Of a stretch of DNA of 64,000 bases, positions 34,101 to 42,408 are shown one piece after another. The DNA is from Haloarcula marina (GTDB taxonomy: Archaea > Halobacteriota > Halobacteria > Halobacteriales > Haloarculaceae). Position numbers and translations under genes: made by a program. The first letter of the stretch is position 1. Each line of letters begins with the position of its first letter. The stretch covers positions 1,860,001-1,924,000 of the forward strand of contig NZ_CP100404.1 of NCBI RefSeq assembly GCF_024218775.1. Reading direction: 5' to 3'. Under the pieces are notes generated by a model. The model was given only the letters and a program-made list of their open reading frames with translations. It made no database searches and was not told the DNA's origin.

Positions 34101-35765
34101 TCACTGACGAGGGCTCGAGACGGCGACTGTCTCGACGCCGGTCACCTCTAGACGGAATCCGCCGTCGTCGCTCTCACTGACCGCCACGTCCCACCCGTGA
34201 CTGCCCGCGACGTGGTCGACGATTGCGAGGCCGAGGCCGGTACCGGCGTCCGATGTGGTGTACCCGTAGTCGAAGACGGTTCCCCGTTCGTCCGGCGGGA
34301 CGCCCGGCCCGTCGTCGGCGATACCGAACCCGCCGTCCGTCGCCGTCACGGTCACCGACACGTCGCGGGCCCCGTGTTCGACGCTGTTCCGGAACGCGTT
34401 CTCGAACAGTCGGAGGAGTTGGTCCCTGTCCGCGACGACCCTTCGGTCTGTCTCGACAGTTAGGCTCGCGTCTACGGTATCGACGGTTGCCCACGCCGTC
34501 TCCGCGACGTCCGACAGCGAGAGCGGTGAGGTGTCCAGCGCCGCGTCGTCGCGTGCGAGTGCCAACACCTCGTCGATGAGGTGTTCCATCCGTTGGTGTG
34601 CCCTGCGAAGTCTATCGAAGTGTTCTGTGTCGCCAGTCTCCTCGGCCAGCGAGACGCTCGCGCTGGCGACGTTCAGGGGATTCCTGAGGTCGTGGCTGAC
34701 GACGCCCGCGAACTGGTCTAGCTGACTGTTCCGCCGTTCGAGTTCGCGCTGTCGGGCCTTCTGGTCGGTAATCTCGTGGACGAGGAACACTCGTCCGAGC
34801 AGTTGCCCCCGGTCGTCGTACAGCGGCGAGGCCTGGACGTCGAAGTAGCGCTCACTCTGTTCCATGACGCACTCGTGTTCGCTGCTATCGGTGAGTCGTC
34901 TGTACTGGTCGTAGAGGGACGGCCACGACGACAGCGCCGTCTCGACCGACGTGCCGACGACGGTATCGTCCTCGAGCAGGGCCATCGCCCTGTCGTTTGC
35001 CTCGATAATCGTCTCGTCAGTGTCGATGACGAAGACCCCGCTGTTGAGCGACTCGACGACGGCGCGGTGCGCGACCGGCGAGATATCCAGGAGGCCCGCC
35101 TTGACGACCGACCACGTCAACGCGACGCCGGTCACGGCGAACGCGACGGGCGTCGGGTCGAAACCGAGGCCGCCGAACAGGTAGAGGCCGTTGCCGAACC
35201 ACGGCACGAAGATGGCGACGACCAACCCGTACACCTGTCGCTGTCTGAGCGAGTTCGAGGTCAGTGCGAACTCGATGATGAGCGCGCTGGCCACCGCGAC
35301 GAGGAGGTACGAGTACGCGGCGTGTGCCCAGAACACGGGTCCCGACTGCAGTTCCCACCCGAGCATCGTCGTCGACGACGGGCCGACCACCGTATACAGT
35401 GGCCCAGTCGGGTCGAAAACAGAGAACCAGAACAGGACAACTGGCTCCACGGCCAGCGCCGCGTACGTCCAGCGGCCCAGATACCGGTCCCGTCCGGTGT
35501 ACGTCAGCGCGAAGACGAACAGACCAGCCACGACGATGACGATACCGGCGTACCACGCACGGGACCAGACCAGCGCCCACCGCGTCCCGCGTGTCACGAT
35601 GGCGGCGAACGCACAGGCACACCAGATGGACTGTCCGGCCAGTAGGACCGCCAACGGTGTCGCGCCGTCGTGGTGCTTCTGTTGCCAGACGAAGGCGGCG
35701 AGTGCCGCGACGAACACGCCAATCGCCAGCAGGGATATCGCGTAGACGACGTACAACGACACCAT
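34101..35765 (-). CDS. 7TM-PAS sensor histidine kinase
   Basis: A 554-residue membrane kinase. Residues 1-220 form the 7TM sensor with FVFALTYTGRDRYLGRWT. A PAS domain spans about 230-340. The phosphoacceptor is in FAGVVSHDLRNPLNVASAS, and the ATPase domain has FENAFRNSVEHG, IADDGPGVPPDERGTVF and GTGLGLAIVDHVA. It is complete, unlike the related protein at 31886-33352. No response regulator is adjacent. The signal is unknown; it converges with SOD, 61 bases apart. Confidence 0.92.
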   Translation of the reverse strand: MVSLYVVYAISLLAIGVFVAALAAFVWQQKHHDGATPLAVLLAGQSIWCACAFAAIVTRGTRWALVWSRAWYAGIVIVVAGLFVFALTYTGRDRYLGRWTYAALAVEPVVLFWFSVFDPTGPLYTVVGPSSTTMLGWELQSGPVFWAHAAYSYLLVAVASALIIEFALTSNSLRQRQVYGLVVAIFVPWFGNGLYLFGGLGFDPTPVAFAVTGVALTWSVVKAGLLDISPVAHRAVVESLNSGVFVIDTDETIIEANDRAMALLEDDTVVGTSVETALSSWPSLYDQYRRLTDSSEHECVMEQSERYFDVQASPLYDDRGQLLGRVFLVHEITDQKARQRELERRNSQLDQFAGVVSHDLRNPLNVASASVSLAEETGDTEHFDRLRRAHQRMEHLIDEVLALARDDAALDTSPLSLSDVAETAWATVDTVDASLTVETDRRVVADRDQLLRLFENAFRNSVEHGARDVSVTVTATDGGFGIADDGPGVPPDERGTVFDYGYTTSDAGTGLGLAIVDHVAGSHGWDVAVSESDDGGFRLEVTGVETVAVSSPRQ

Positions 35766-35846
35766 CTTTCGAGAACAATCCGGCCAGTATTATAGTCGTT
35801 TGGACGGTTCGAGGGATTTACCGGCCCCCTCGGCGTAGCCCCGCGT

Positions 35847-36116
35847 ATGCCAGCCGAAAAGGCGGAATTCGACGACGTGCGGTCGTTCGAGTTGTACGAA
35901 CCGGCGGACGTACTCGACCCGGAGCTACTGTACACCATTCCCGAAATCGCGCGCCTCTTGCAGGGCTTGCCCGCCGACGCGGAACTGAGCGACTTCAACG
36001 AGTCCGTCTTCATCGACTGGGCCATCCCGTGGATGATTTTCAACCAAGACGACCTCGTGTTCGCCGAACCGGAGGCCGACGACGTGGTCGGTCTGTACGG
36101 CCTCGCCGACGAATGA
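35847..36116 (+). CDS. DUF5827-type small acidic protein
   Basis: An 89-residue acidic protein with a haloarchaeal pattern: SFELYEPADVLDPELLYTIPEIARLLQGLP and FIDWAIPWMIFNQDDLVFAEP. I recall this family as DUF5827, with no known activity. Its stop overlaps the next gene's ATG (ATGA at 36113-36116), so it is probably a partner of the BioD-like ATPase. Confidence 0.75.
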   Translation: MPAEKAEFDDVRSFELYEPADVLDPELLYTIPEIARLLQGLPADAELSDFNESVFIDWAIPWMIFNQDDLVFAEPEADDVVGLYGLADE

Positions 36117-36931
36117 ATCTGCTCGTCGCCGGGAGCGACCGGGTCGACGCCGGGAAGACGACGTTTTCGGTCGGCTTGCTTGCCCACACCGGCGCACGCG
36201 GGTTCAAGCCCCGAGCGGGCAACAACTACTGGTTCGACCACGACGACTACCAGTACGCCACCGAACAGGGGCGTCTGTTCGGGAAGGACGCGAAGCGACT
36301 CGCCGCGGCATCGACCGGCGACGTGCGCCCCGAGTCGATAAACCCGATTCACCGCCTGTGGCACCCATCAGCGGGTGCCGGGACCGGCATCCTCGGCCGC
36401 GAGGACCAGCAGTTCGTCGTCGACCGGGTGGGCGACTTGAACGGGGTCGGCGAGTTCGTCCGGAACGGGACCGTCGACCTGCCCGAGGGCCTGGTCGACC
36501 GCCTGCCGGTCGAGGACGCCCCGCGTGTCACCTCCCTCCCGGACTTCAACGACCTGATGGGCGTGATGCACGCCGACGCACTCGATTCGCTCGCCGAGGA
36601 TATCGCGATGACCGAACGCGCGGTTGTAGAGTCCTACAGCGACGTGGCGCGACCGCTCGCGGGGTTCGAACCGGACGCCGTCGCCGTCGTCGAACCCGGC
36701 CGTGCCCGTTTCTACGACGGGGCGCGGTACACCAAAGCCTGCGAGATTGCGACCGGCGGGCCGAACGACGGCCAGTTAGAGGAACGGGTCGGGAAGGTCG
36801 TGGACCTCATCGACCGAACGAGCGCCGTCCGACTCCCGGCACTCGACGGTGAGACACGGGCCGACCCCGAGGCGGTCGCTGACGCGTACGCGCACGCCTA
36901 CGATGCGCTGTTGGCGACAGCGTTCGACTAG
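36113..36931 (+). CDS. P-loop ATPase, BioD-like
   Basis: A 272-residue protein with an N-terminal phosphate loop LLVAGSDRVDAGKTTFSVGLLAH, a GxDxxxxGKT form like dethiobiotin synthetase and related P-loop proteins. The middle carries NNYWFDHDDYQYATEQGRLFG, likely a substrate-facing loop; a later strand AVAVVEPGRARFY resembles a GTPase-like specificity segment. The exact activity is unknown. It is coupled by ATGA to the DUF5827-type gene and overlaps the DUF302 gene stop by 4 bases on the opposite strand. Confidence 0.75.
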   Translation: MNLLVAGSDRVDAGKTTFSVGLLAHTGARGFKPRAGNNYWFDHDDYQYATEQGRLFGKDAKRLAAASTGDVRPESINPIHRLWHPSAGAGTGILGREDQQFVVDRVGDLNGVGEFVRNGTVDLPEGLVDRLPVEDAPRVTSLPDFNDLMGVMHADALDSLAEDIAMTERAVVESYSDVARPLAGFEPDAVAVVEPGRARFYDGARYTKACEIATGGPNDGQLEERVGKVVDLIDRTSAVRLPALDGETRADPEAVADAYAHAYDALLATAFD

Positions 36932-37368
36932 AGGTTCGAGAACGCCTCGTCGACCAACTCGCCGGTGTCGGCGATAATGTCGGCCATCACCTCGTCGTCG
37001 GGGGCCATCCCCAGCAGGCGGGCGGCCCGCATGATGCTGATGTGGTACACCGTCTGGACGCCGGGTTCCTCCTGCCAGACGACCACGTTACAGGGGAACA
37101 GCGCGCCGATGCGATTGTCGGAGGCGTCCAACGCGCGGTCGGCCATGTTCGGGTTGCACGCGCCGAGGACGTAGTACGGGTCCCGGTTGGCACCGATTTT
37201 CTCGTTGAGCAACTCCGAGGGGGAGAACTCGGTGGCGATGCCGAACCCGGCGTCGGTGAACACCTCGCGGACGTGGTCGACAGCCTCCTCGTGGGTCATC
37301 TCCAGCGTGGCTCGCTCCTCGCCGATGTCCTCGCTATCGAGCGCAGTCGGGTCGATTGGCAGTGCCAT
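36928..37368 (-). CDS. DUF302 domain protein
   Basis: A 146-residue protein spanning one DUF302 domain: MTHEEAVDHVREVFTDAGFGIATEF, KIGANRDPYYVLGACNPNMADRALD and RIGALFPCNVVVWQEEPGVQTVYHI. The CNP and PCNVVV residues are the conserved heart of the family. The domain forms swapped dimers in solved structures; biochemical role unknown. Its start is 42 bases upstream of the MBL gene's stop in the same direction. Confidence 0.88.
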   Translation of the reverse strand: MALPIDPTALDSEDIGEERATLEMTHEEAVDHVREVFTDAGFGIATEFSPSELLNEKIGANRDPYYVLGACNPNMADRALDASDNRIGALFPCNVVVWQEEPGVQTVYHISIMRAARLLGMAPDDEVMADIIADTGELVDEAFSNL

Positions 37369-37410
37369 ATGCGAGACGACGGCCGATTCGAGTAAAGGTG
37401 TTTGGCCGAA

Positions 37411-37986
37411 TCAGAAACGGGCGGCCTGCAACGCAAACTCGATGTCGCGGTACGGCGCGTCGGTGACGCTCGGACCGTGGCCGGTGTGCATCGCTTCGAG
37501 ACCCTCGTCGACGGTGTCGAGGACGCGGTCGATACTCTCGACGAGCAGGTCTCGGTCGCCCTCTTCGAGGTCGGTCCGGCCGAAACTGCCGTTGGCGAAG
37601 ACGAGGTCACCGGCGAAGAGGACGCTCTCGGCGGCCGAGTAAAAGCAGAGGTGGTCGTTCTTGTGGCCCGGCGTGTGGAGCGCGGTGTACTGCGAGTCAC
37701 CGAGTTGAACCGTCTCCGAATCTGCGATGGCGTTGTCGACGCCGTCTTGGTCCGTATCGTGTCCCCAGACTTCGACGCCGAATTCCTCGACTACCGAATC
37801 GAGATTCCCGACGTGGTCGTAGTGGGTGTGCGTGAGGACGACGGCGTCGAGACCGTCGGCGTGAGTCCGGACTTTCTCGGTCACGTCGAACTCGTTGCCC
37901 ACGTCCACGAGGACGGTCCGCGCGCCGTCGACCAGAAACACGTTACTCGTAAACGATTGGACGCCCTGCGCGAGGTTCCGAATCAT
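37411..37986 (-). CDS. MBL-fold metallo-hydrolase
   Basis: A 191-residue glyoxalase II-like metallo-beta-lactamase protein. Metal ligands are in LTHTHYDHVGN (HxHxDH), HTPGHKNDHLCFY (third His), FAGDLVFANGSFGR (Asp) and MHTGHGP (last His). This set fits the two-metal hydrolase core; the C-terminal substrate domain of glyoxalase II is absent. Substrate unknown, possibly a thioester or persulfide. Confidence 0.9.
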   Translation of the reverse strand: MIRNLAQGVQSFTSNVFLVDGARTVLVDVGNEFDVTEKVRTHADGLDAVVLTHTHYDHVGNLDSVVEEFGVEVWGHDTDQDGVDNAIADSETVQLGDSQYTALHTPGHKNDHLCFYSAAESVLFAGDLVFANGSFGRTDLEEGDRDLLVESIDRVLDTVDEGLEAMHTGHGPSVTDAPYRDIEFALQAARF

Positions 37987-38106
37987 GCCTGCGAGGTTCC
38001 CCGGGGAGCGGGATGTGTCTGTCGTTCTATCCCCGAATATCGCTGTCGATTACAGCACCCACAGGGCTATGTATGTGGATGCGAAAACGGGGATAGTAAG
38101 AACAGC

Positions 38107-38691
38107 ATGTCTGAATCGGACCCGCCTGTCGTGCTTATCGTCGAAGATGAACCGGACGTCGCAGAGACGTACAAACTGTGGCTACAGGCAGAGTACGAGG
38201 TCCGTATGGCGCAGAACGGGGACGAAGGGCTGGACCTACTCGACGAGACGGTCGACGTAGTTCTCCTGGACCGGATGATGCCGGGACTCTCTGGGGACGA
38301 GGTGCTGACCCGCATCCGCGAACGTGACCTCGGGTGTCGGGTCGCCATGGTGACCGCCGTCGAACCGGACTTCGACATTCTCGAGATGGGGTTCGACGCG
38401 TACCTCTCGAAACCGATTCGCAGCGAGCAACTCCACAACACGGTGACGAACCTCCTGGAGCGGTCTGAGTACGACTCGCTCCTGCAGGCGTACTACGCGC
38501 TGGTCGAGAAGCAGGCGACGCTGGAAGCGACGAAGTCGACGGCGGAACTGGCCGAGAGCGAACAGTACGACGAACTCACGAAGGAGATACAGGAGATGCG
38601 CGAGGGGTTGTCCGACACGCTGGGGGGTATCGGGGACGACGACGACTTCATCGCGACGCTCCGTGGATTGAGCAATGGCGAAGAGAACTGA
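38107..38691 (+). CDS. HalX-domain response regulator
   Basis: A 194-residue response regulator. The receiver has the acidic pair Glu13/Asp14 (LIVEDEPDVA), phosphoacceptor Asp55 (VLLDRMMPG), Thr/Ala in MVTAVEP and Lys in YLSKPI. The C-terminal HalX domain (about 125-175) is helical and coiled-coil (YDSLLQAYYALVEKQATLEATK, read in parts). HalX regulators lack a DNA-binding domain and pair with haloarchaeal kinases. The RecA-like gene starts 14 bases after its stop. Confidence 0.9.
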   Translation: MSESDPPVVLIVEDEPDVAETYKLWLQAEYEVRMAQNGDEGLDLLDETVDVVLLDRMMPGLSGDEVLTRIRERDLGCRVAMVTAVEPDFDILEMGFDAYLSKPIRSEQLHNTVTNLLERSEYDSLLQAYYALVEKQATLEATKSTAELAESEQYDELTKEIQEMREGLSDTLGGIGDDDDFIATLRGLSNGEEN

Positions 38692-38704
38692 GGGGGCCGA
38701 AAGT

Positions 38705-39364
38705 ATGTACGATCTCTCTACCGTCCTCGACTTCGACGCACTACAGTCAGTTCGCCCGGGGTCCAGCATCCTCATCTCTGGCCCCGCGATGAGCGGCAAG
38801 GAACGCCTCGCCTACGACGTACTTGCCGACGGCGCTCGTGACGGTGACGGGGCCGTCGTGGTGACCACCAGCGACCAGGCCAAGACCGTCGTCAGCGACT
38901 TCCGTGACCTCGTCCCCGAACTGGAAGAGTCCCAACTCGGCGTCATCGACTGCCGCGGCGAAGGCGGGACCGACAGCGGGTCCGTAGACGGAGCCTACGT
39001 CCATCAAGTGTCTTCGCCCGGCGACCTGACCGGCATCGGTATCGGCATCACGAAGGCGCTGGAGGGACTCCACAACTCCGGCCGGGAGCGGGGGCGACTC
39101 GCGCTCGTCTCGCTGTCGACGATGCTCACCTACACGGACAAGAAGACCGTGTTCAAATTCTGTCACGTCCTCTCCTCGCGACTCGACTCCGCCGGGTACA
39201 TCGGCGTGTTCACTATCGATTCCAGCGCCCACGACGAACAGACGATTCAGGTCATCAAGCAGGCGTTCGACGGCCTCATCGAACTGCGCGACGTGGAAAC
39301 CGGCGGCCGCGAAGCGCGGGTGCTGGGACTTTCGGGCGAACCGACGGCGTGGAAGCAATTGTAA
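38705..39364 (+). CDS. RecA/RAD55-superfamily ATPase-like protein
   Basis: A 219-residue protein with a RecA-like fold. The phosphate-loop region is ILISGPAMSGKERLAYDVL, followed by DGAVVVTTSDQAKTVVSDF and a Walker B-like strand LALVSLSTMLTYTDKKTVFKF. It resembles haloarchaeal RAD55/KaiC-like and DUF7504 proteins that accompany signalling genes. Start is ATG 38705; an in-frame ATG at 38675 would overlap the HalX gene. Placement suggests a role in the same signalling pathway. Confidence 0.8.
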   Translation: MYDLSTVLDFDALQSVRPGSSILISGPAMSGKERLAYDVLADGARDGDGAVVVTTSDQAKTVVSDFRDLVPELEESQLGVIDCRGEGGTDSGSVDGAYVHQVSSPGDLTGIGIGITKALEGLHNSGRERGRLALVSLSTMLTYTDKKTVFKFCHVLSSRLDSAGYIGVFTIDSSAHDEQTIQVIKQAFDGLIELRDVETGGREARVLGLSGEPTAWKQL

Positions 39365-39427
39365 GTCGGAGCTCTCGACCCCGTTCGGTGAAGGAAGAAC
39401 TTTGAGGGTCGGGCGTTCCCATCCGGT

Positions 39428-40171
39428 ATGGAAGTCACGCTGTTGGAGGCGACGGAGGACCCCGAGGACCTCGTCTGCAAAGCGGCGCGCAACGATTACA
39501 GCGCCGAGTTCGTCGGCGGGCAGTCGCTGGAAGCGACGATGGAAGACGTAGACGGCGATACCCTCGAAGAGAAGAAGGAAACGCTCATCGGTCACCTGCT
39601 GAAACACGGGCACTACGGCCCGTTCGAGCACCCGCAGATTACGTTCGCCGTCGAGGGCGTCTCCCGGTCGTGTATGGCCCAGATTACGCGCCACCGGCAC
39701 GTCTCCTTCGACGTGCAATCGATGCGATACGTCTCGTTCGACGACGTGGACCCCGCCGACGTTCGCGAGGGCGAGATGGTCGTTGTCCCGCCGTCGGCCA
39801 CCGACCCCGACTGGGTCGGCCGCAACCAGAAGACCGACGCCGTCGACGAGGAGACGGTCGGGGAACGCGCCGAGATTTTCCGAGACACTATCGAGAACGC
39901 GGTGCAGTCCTATCAGGACCTCTTGGACCTCGGAATGCCGCCCGAAGACGCCCGGTTCGTCCTCCCCATCGGGACGGAAGTGAACATGGTCATGTCGATG
40001 AACGCCCGGATGTTGATGCACGTCGCGGACATGCGCGCCGCGGCCGACGCCCAGTGGGAGATTCGGGAGTTGACCGAGGACTTACTCGACATCGCGGCCG
40101 AGTGGTGTCCGCTCACTTTCGACTACTACGAGTCCGAAATGAAGAATCGGAAGAATCGACTCGCTCCCTGA
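39428..40171 (+). CDS. thyX: FAD-dependent thymidylate synthase
   Basis: A 247-residue flavoenzyme making dTMP from dUMP with methylene-tetrahydrofolate and NADPH. The ThyX motif RHRxxSxxxxSxR is intact at residues 88-100 (RHRHVSFDVQSMR). Also typical are HGHYGPFEHPQITFAVEG and LPIGTEVNMVMSMNAR. Length is normal. It stands alone, with a GACAATATTGTC palindrome 19 bases after its stop. Confidence 0.96.
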   Translation: MEVTLLEATEDPEDLVCKAARNDYSAEFVGGQSLEATMEDVDGDTLEEKKETLIGHLLKHGHYGPFEHPQITFAVEGVSRSCMAQITRHRHVSFDVQSMRYVSFDDVDPADVREGEMVVVPPSATDPDWVGRNQKTDAVDEETVGERAEIFRDTIENAVQSYQDLLDLGMPPEDARFVLPIGTEVNMVMSMNARMLMHVADMRAAADAQWEIRELTEDLLDIAAEWCPLTFDYYESEMKNRKNRLAP

Positions 40172-40189
40172 CAGGTCGGCGCACTGACG

Positions 40190-40201
40190 GACAATATTGT
40201 C
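40190..40201. repeat. 12-bp perfect palindrome after thyX
   Basis: GACAATATTGTC is its own reverse complement, centred on AT-rich bases between thyX and the substrate-binding protein gene. It may be an operator for the downstream gene, whose TATA box lies about 47 bases further on, or part of the thyX termination region. Confidence 0.5.
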
Positions 40202-40247
40202 GATAGCCAGCCACACCGATGCCGTACAGCGTCTCTTTACGGGCAAC

Positions 40248-40253
40248 ATATTT
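40248..40253 (+). promoter_or_regulatory. TATA-like box for the substrate-binding protein gene
   Basis: ATATTT ends 28 bases before the ATG at 40282, the expected haloarchaeal TATA spacing for a leaderless transcript. Confidence 0.5.
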
Positions 40254-40262
40254 CTACTAGTG

Positions 40263-40278
40263 GGTCCAACCGTGGACC
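40263..40278. repeat. Inverted repeat at the start of the substrate-binding protein gene
   Basis: GGTCCA, a four-base centre ACCG, and TGGACC form a perfect 6-bp inverted repeat ending 3 bases before the ATG. It overlaps the likely transcription start set by the TATA box at 40248, so it could be a repressor site or hairpin in a very short leader. Confidence 0.55.
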
Positions 40279-40281
40279 AGT

Positions 40282-41625
40282 ATGGGACCTGATACCAATC
40301 GGCGAACGTTCCTCAAGCGCACCGGCGCGCTCACCAGCCTCAGCCTCGTCGGGCTCTCAGGCTGTTCGACACAACCGAGCGACGGCGGCGACGGCGGAGA
40401 TGGCGGTGGCGGCGACGGCGGAGATGGCGGTGGCGGCGAGACGCCGGACGTGCTGATGATCGTTGGGTACCCACAGAGCGGTGTCCAACTGTTCAAGGAC
40501 TTCTACTCGGATTACGGCGACGACACCGTCGACATCCTCGTCACGGACGGGTTGCAGGACGGCAGTCTCCCCGGCGACGTGGGCAACGACATGTCCAACG
40601 TGCAGGGGACAGCGCCGTCCGCGGCCGGTCCGGGCGTCGATTTCTTCGGCGACCTGTTCCTGGAGGAGTTCGACTACGAGGAAGTGGGCGTGTTCACTTC
40701 CCAAGCCTACGACGCTTCGGCGGTCCAGATTCTCGCCAACCTGATGGCCGGGGAGAACGACGGCACGGCCATCCGCGACCACATGCGCGTCGTCGCCAAC
40801 CCCGGCGGGACGGCCTACGGACCGTCGGAACTCCCCGAAGCGGCCGAAGCGGCCGCCGCCGGGGAGAACATCCAGTACGAAGGGGCCTCCAGCAACGTCA
40901 ACTTCGACGAGGCTGGCGACATTACCTCCGCGCAGTATCAGGTGTTCGGCTTCTCCGAGGACGGCGTCGAGACGAGAGATACCGTCGATTTCGGTGGTTC
41001 CGGAGAGATTCCACAGCCAGAACCACAGGGGAGCGGCAGCGGCGCTGACCGGACGGTCCGACTCGGCATCCTGCAACCGGAGACCGGTGACCTCGGTCCG
41101 CTCGGCGTGGCGATTCGCGACGGCGCACTGCTGCCCGCGATTCAACTCCGCGACAGCATCGACCAGACCATCGAGACGCAGGTCGGTGACACCCAGTCGA
41201 CGGCGCAGGCGGCCGTCAACGCCGCGAACTCGCTGGTAAGCGCCGGGTTCCCCTCGATTACGGGTCCCGCTGGCTCCGAAGCGACGATTCAGACCGCCCG
41301 GAACGTCTACGTCGACAATCAGGTCGTCGGGTGCTCGCCGTCGGCCACCTCGCCCGATATAACCGACGTGGACGACGACGACTTCCTGTTCCGGACGCCG
41401 CCGAGCGACGCGCTGCAGGGACAGGTGCTCGCACAGGTGGCGACCGAAGAACTCGGCGCGTCGACGGCGTCGACGCTGTACCTCAACAACAGCTACGGCC
41501 AAGCCCTCCAGGAGAGCTTCGTCACCGCGTTCGAAGATGTGGGCGGGAGCATCGTCCAACAGGTCGGCTTCGAGTCACAGCAGTCCTCGTACACCTCGCA
41601 ACTCAACAGCGCGCTGAACCAGTAG
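40282..41625 (+). CDS. Circularly permuted branched-chain-type ABC substrate-binding lipoprotein
   Basis: A 447-residue exported protein. Tat-like RRTFLKR and lipobox LSGC lead to an Asp/Gly-rich linker. The periplasmic-binding domain (Peripla_BP_6/LivJ type) is in swapped order. Residues 54-235 (TPDVLMIVGYPQSG... FTSQAYDASAVQIL... VFGFSEDG) correspond to the usual C-terminal half. After a PQPEPQGSGSGADR linker, residues 254-447 (TVRLGILQPETGDLG... SYTSQLNSALNQ) correspond to the usual N-terminal half. The halves together are complete, about 375 residues. It faces livF on the opposite strand 27 bases away and is the likely binding protein of that transporter. Confidence 0.85.
   Translation: MGPDTNRRTFLKRTGALTSLSLVGLSGCSTQPSDGGDGGDGGGGDGGDGGGGETPDVLMIVGYPQSGVQLFKDFYSDYGDDTVDILVTDGLQDGSLPGDVGNDMSNVQGTAPSAAGPGVDFFGDLFLEEFDYEEVGVFTSQAYDASAVQILANLMAGENDGTAIRDHMRVVANPGGTAYGPSELPEAAEAAAAGENIQYEGASSNVNFDEAGDITSAQYQVFGFSEDGVETRDTVDFGGSGEIPQPEPQGSGSGADRTVRLGILQPETGDLGPLGVAIRDGALLPAIQLRDSIDQTIETQVGDTQSTAQAAVNAANSLVSAGFPSITGPAGSEATIQTARNVYVDNQVVGCSPSATSPDITDVDDDDFLFRTPPSDALQGQVLAQVATEELGASTASTLYLNNSYGQALQESFVTAFEDVGGSIVQQVGFESQQSSYTSQLNSALNQ
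40384..40431. repeat. 24-bp tandem repeat, two exact copies
   Basis: Bases 40384-40407 and 40408-40431 are identical and encode the Asp/Gly-rich linker after the lipobox of the substrate-binding protein. Both units are a multiple of three, so copy number can change without a frameshift. The linker directly precedes the permutation joint. Confidence 0.9.
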
Positions 41626-41652
41626 TCCGAGAAATCCGCTTTTCGCTCGTCG

Positions 41653-42408
41653 CTATCCGCCGAGGAAGTCCTGTCTGACCTGCTGGTCGTGGAGGAGGGT
41701 GTCGCCGGTGTCCTGATACCGGTTCTGTCCCTGCACGAGGACGTAGCCCCGGTCACAGCGCCGCAGCGCCTCCTTCGCGTTCTGCTCGACCATCAGGACG
41801 GCCGTCCCGTCGTCGTTGATGCCGTCGATGCGGTCGAACATCTCTTCGACGAGGTCCGGGGCCAACCCCGCGGACGGTTCGTCGAGCAACAGGAGGTCCG
41901 GGTCGAGCATCAGCGCGCGGCCCATCGCCAGCATCTGCTGTTGGCCGCCCGAGAGCGTGCCCGCTTTCTGGGTCGAGCGCTCTTCGAGAATCGGGAACCG
42001 GTCGTAGACGGCGCGAATCTGGTCTTCGGGAACTTCGTCTAGGATGTACGCCCCCATCTCCAAGTTCTCGCGGACGCTCAGCGACCCGAACACGTTGTCG
42101 TTCTGGGGGACGAAGCCGATGCCCTCGTGGATGATTTGGTCGGGCCGCCGCTGGGCGATGTCCGTGCCGTCGAAGACCACCTCGCCGCCCATGTACGTCG
42201 TCAGACCGAAGACGGACTTCATCACCGTCGACTTGCCCGCGCCGTTCGGGCCGACGATGACGACGTACTCGCTCTCACCAACGTCCATGTCGACGCCGTC
42301 GAGCACTTGCAGGTCGCCGTACCCGGCGTCTAAGTCCCGTACCGCGAGCAGGCTCTCGGACGGGTCTCCCAACGTCACGTCGGCGGACCGCTGGGCCTGC
42401 TGGCTCAT
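41653..42408 (-). CDS. livF: Branched-chain amino acid-type ABC transporter ATPase
   Basis: A 251-residue cytoplasmic ABC ATPase. Walker A is VGPNGAGKSTVMKSVFG, the signature is LSGGQQQMLAMGRALM, and Walker B is LLLDEPSAGLAP. VFGSLSVRENLEMGAYI and LMVEQNAKEALRRCDRGYVLVQG identify the LivF subgroup. It is the last gene of livH-livM-livG-livF, sharing ATGA with livG. Confidence 0.93.
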   Translation of the reverse strand: MSQQAQRSADVTLGDPSESLLAVRDLDAGYGDLQVLDGVDMDVGESEYVVIVGPNGAGKSTVMKSVFGLTTYMGGEVVFDGTDIAQRRPDQIIHEGIGFVPQNDNVFGSLSVRENLEMGAYILDEVPEDQIRAVYDRFPILEERSTQKAGTLSGGQQQMLAMGRALMLDPDLLLLDEPSAGLAPDLVEEMFDRIDGINDDGTAVLMVEQNAKEALRRCDRGYVLVQGQNRYQDTGDTLLHDQQVRQDFLGG

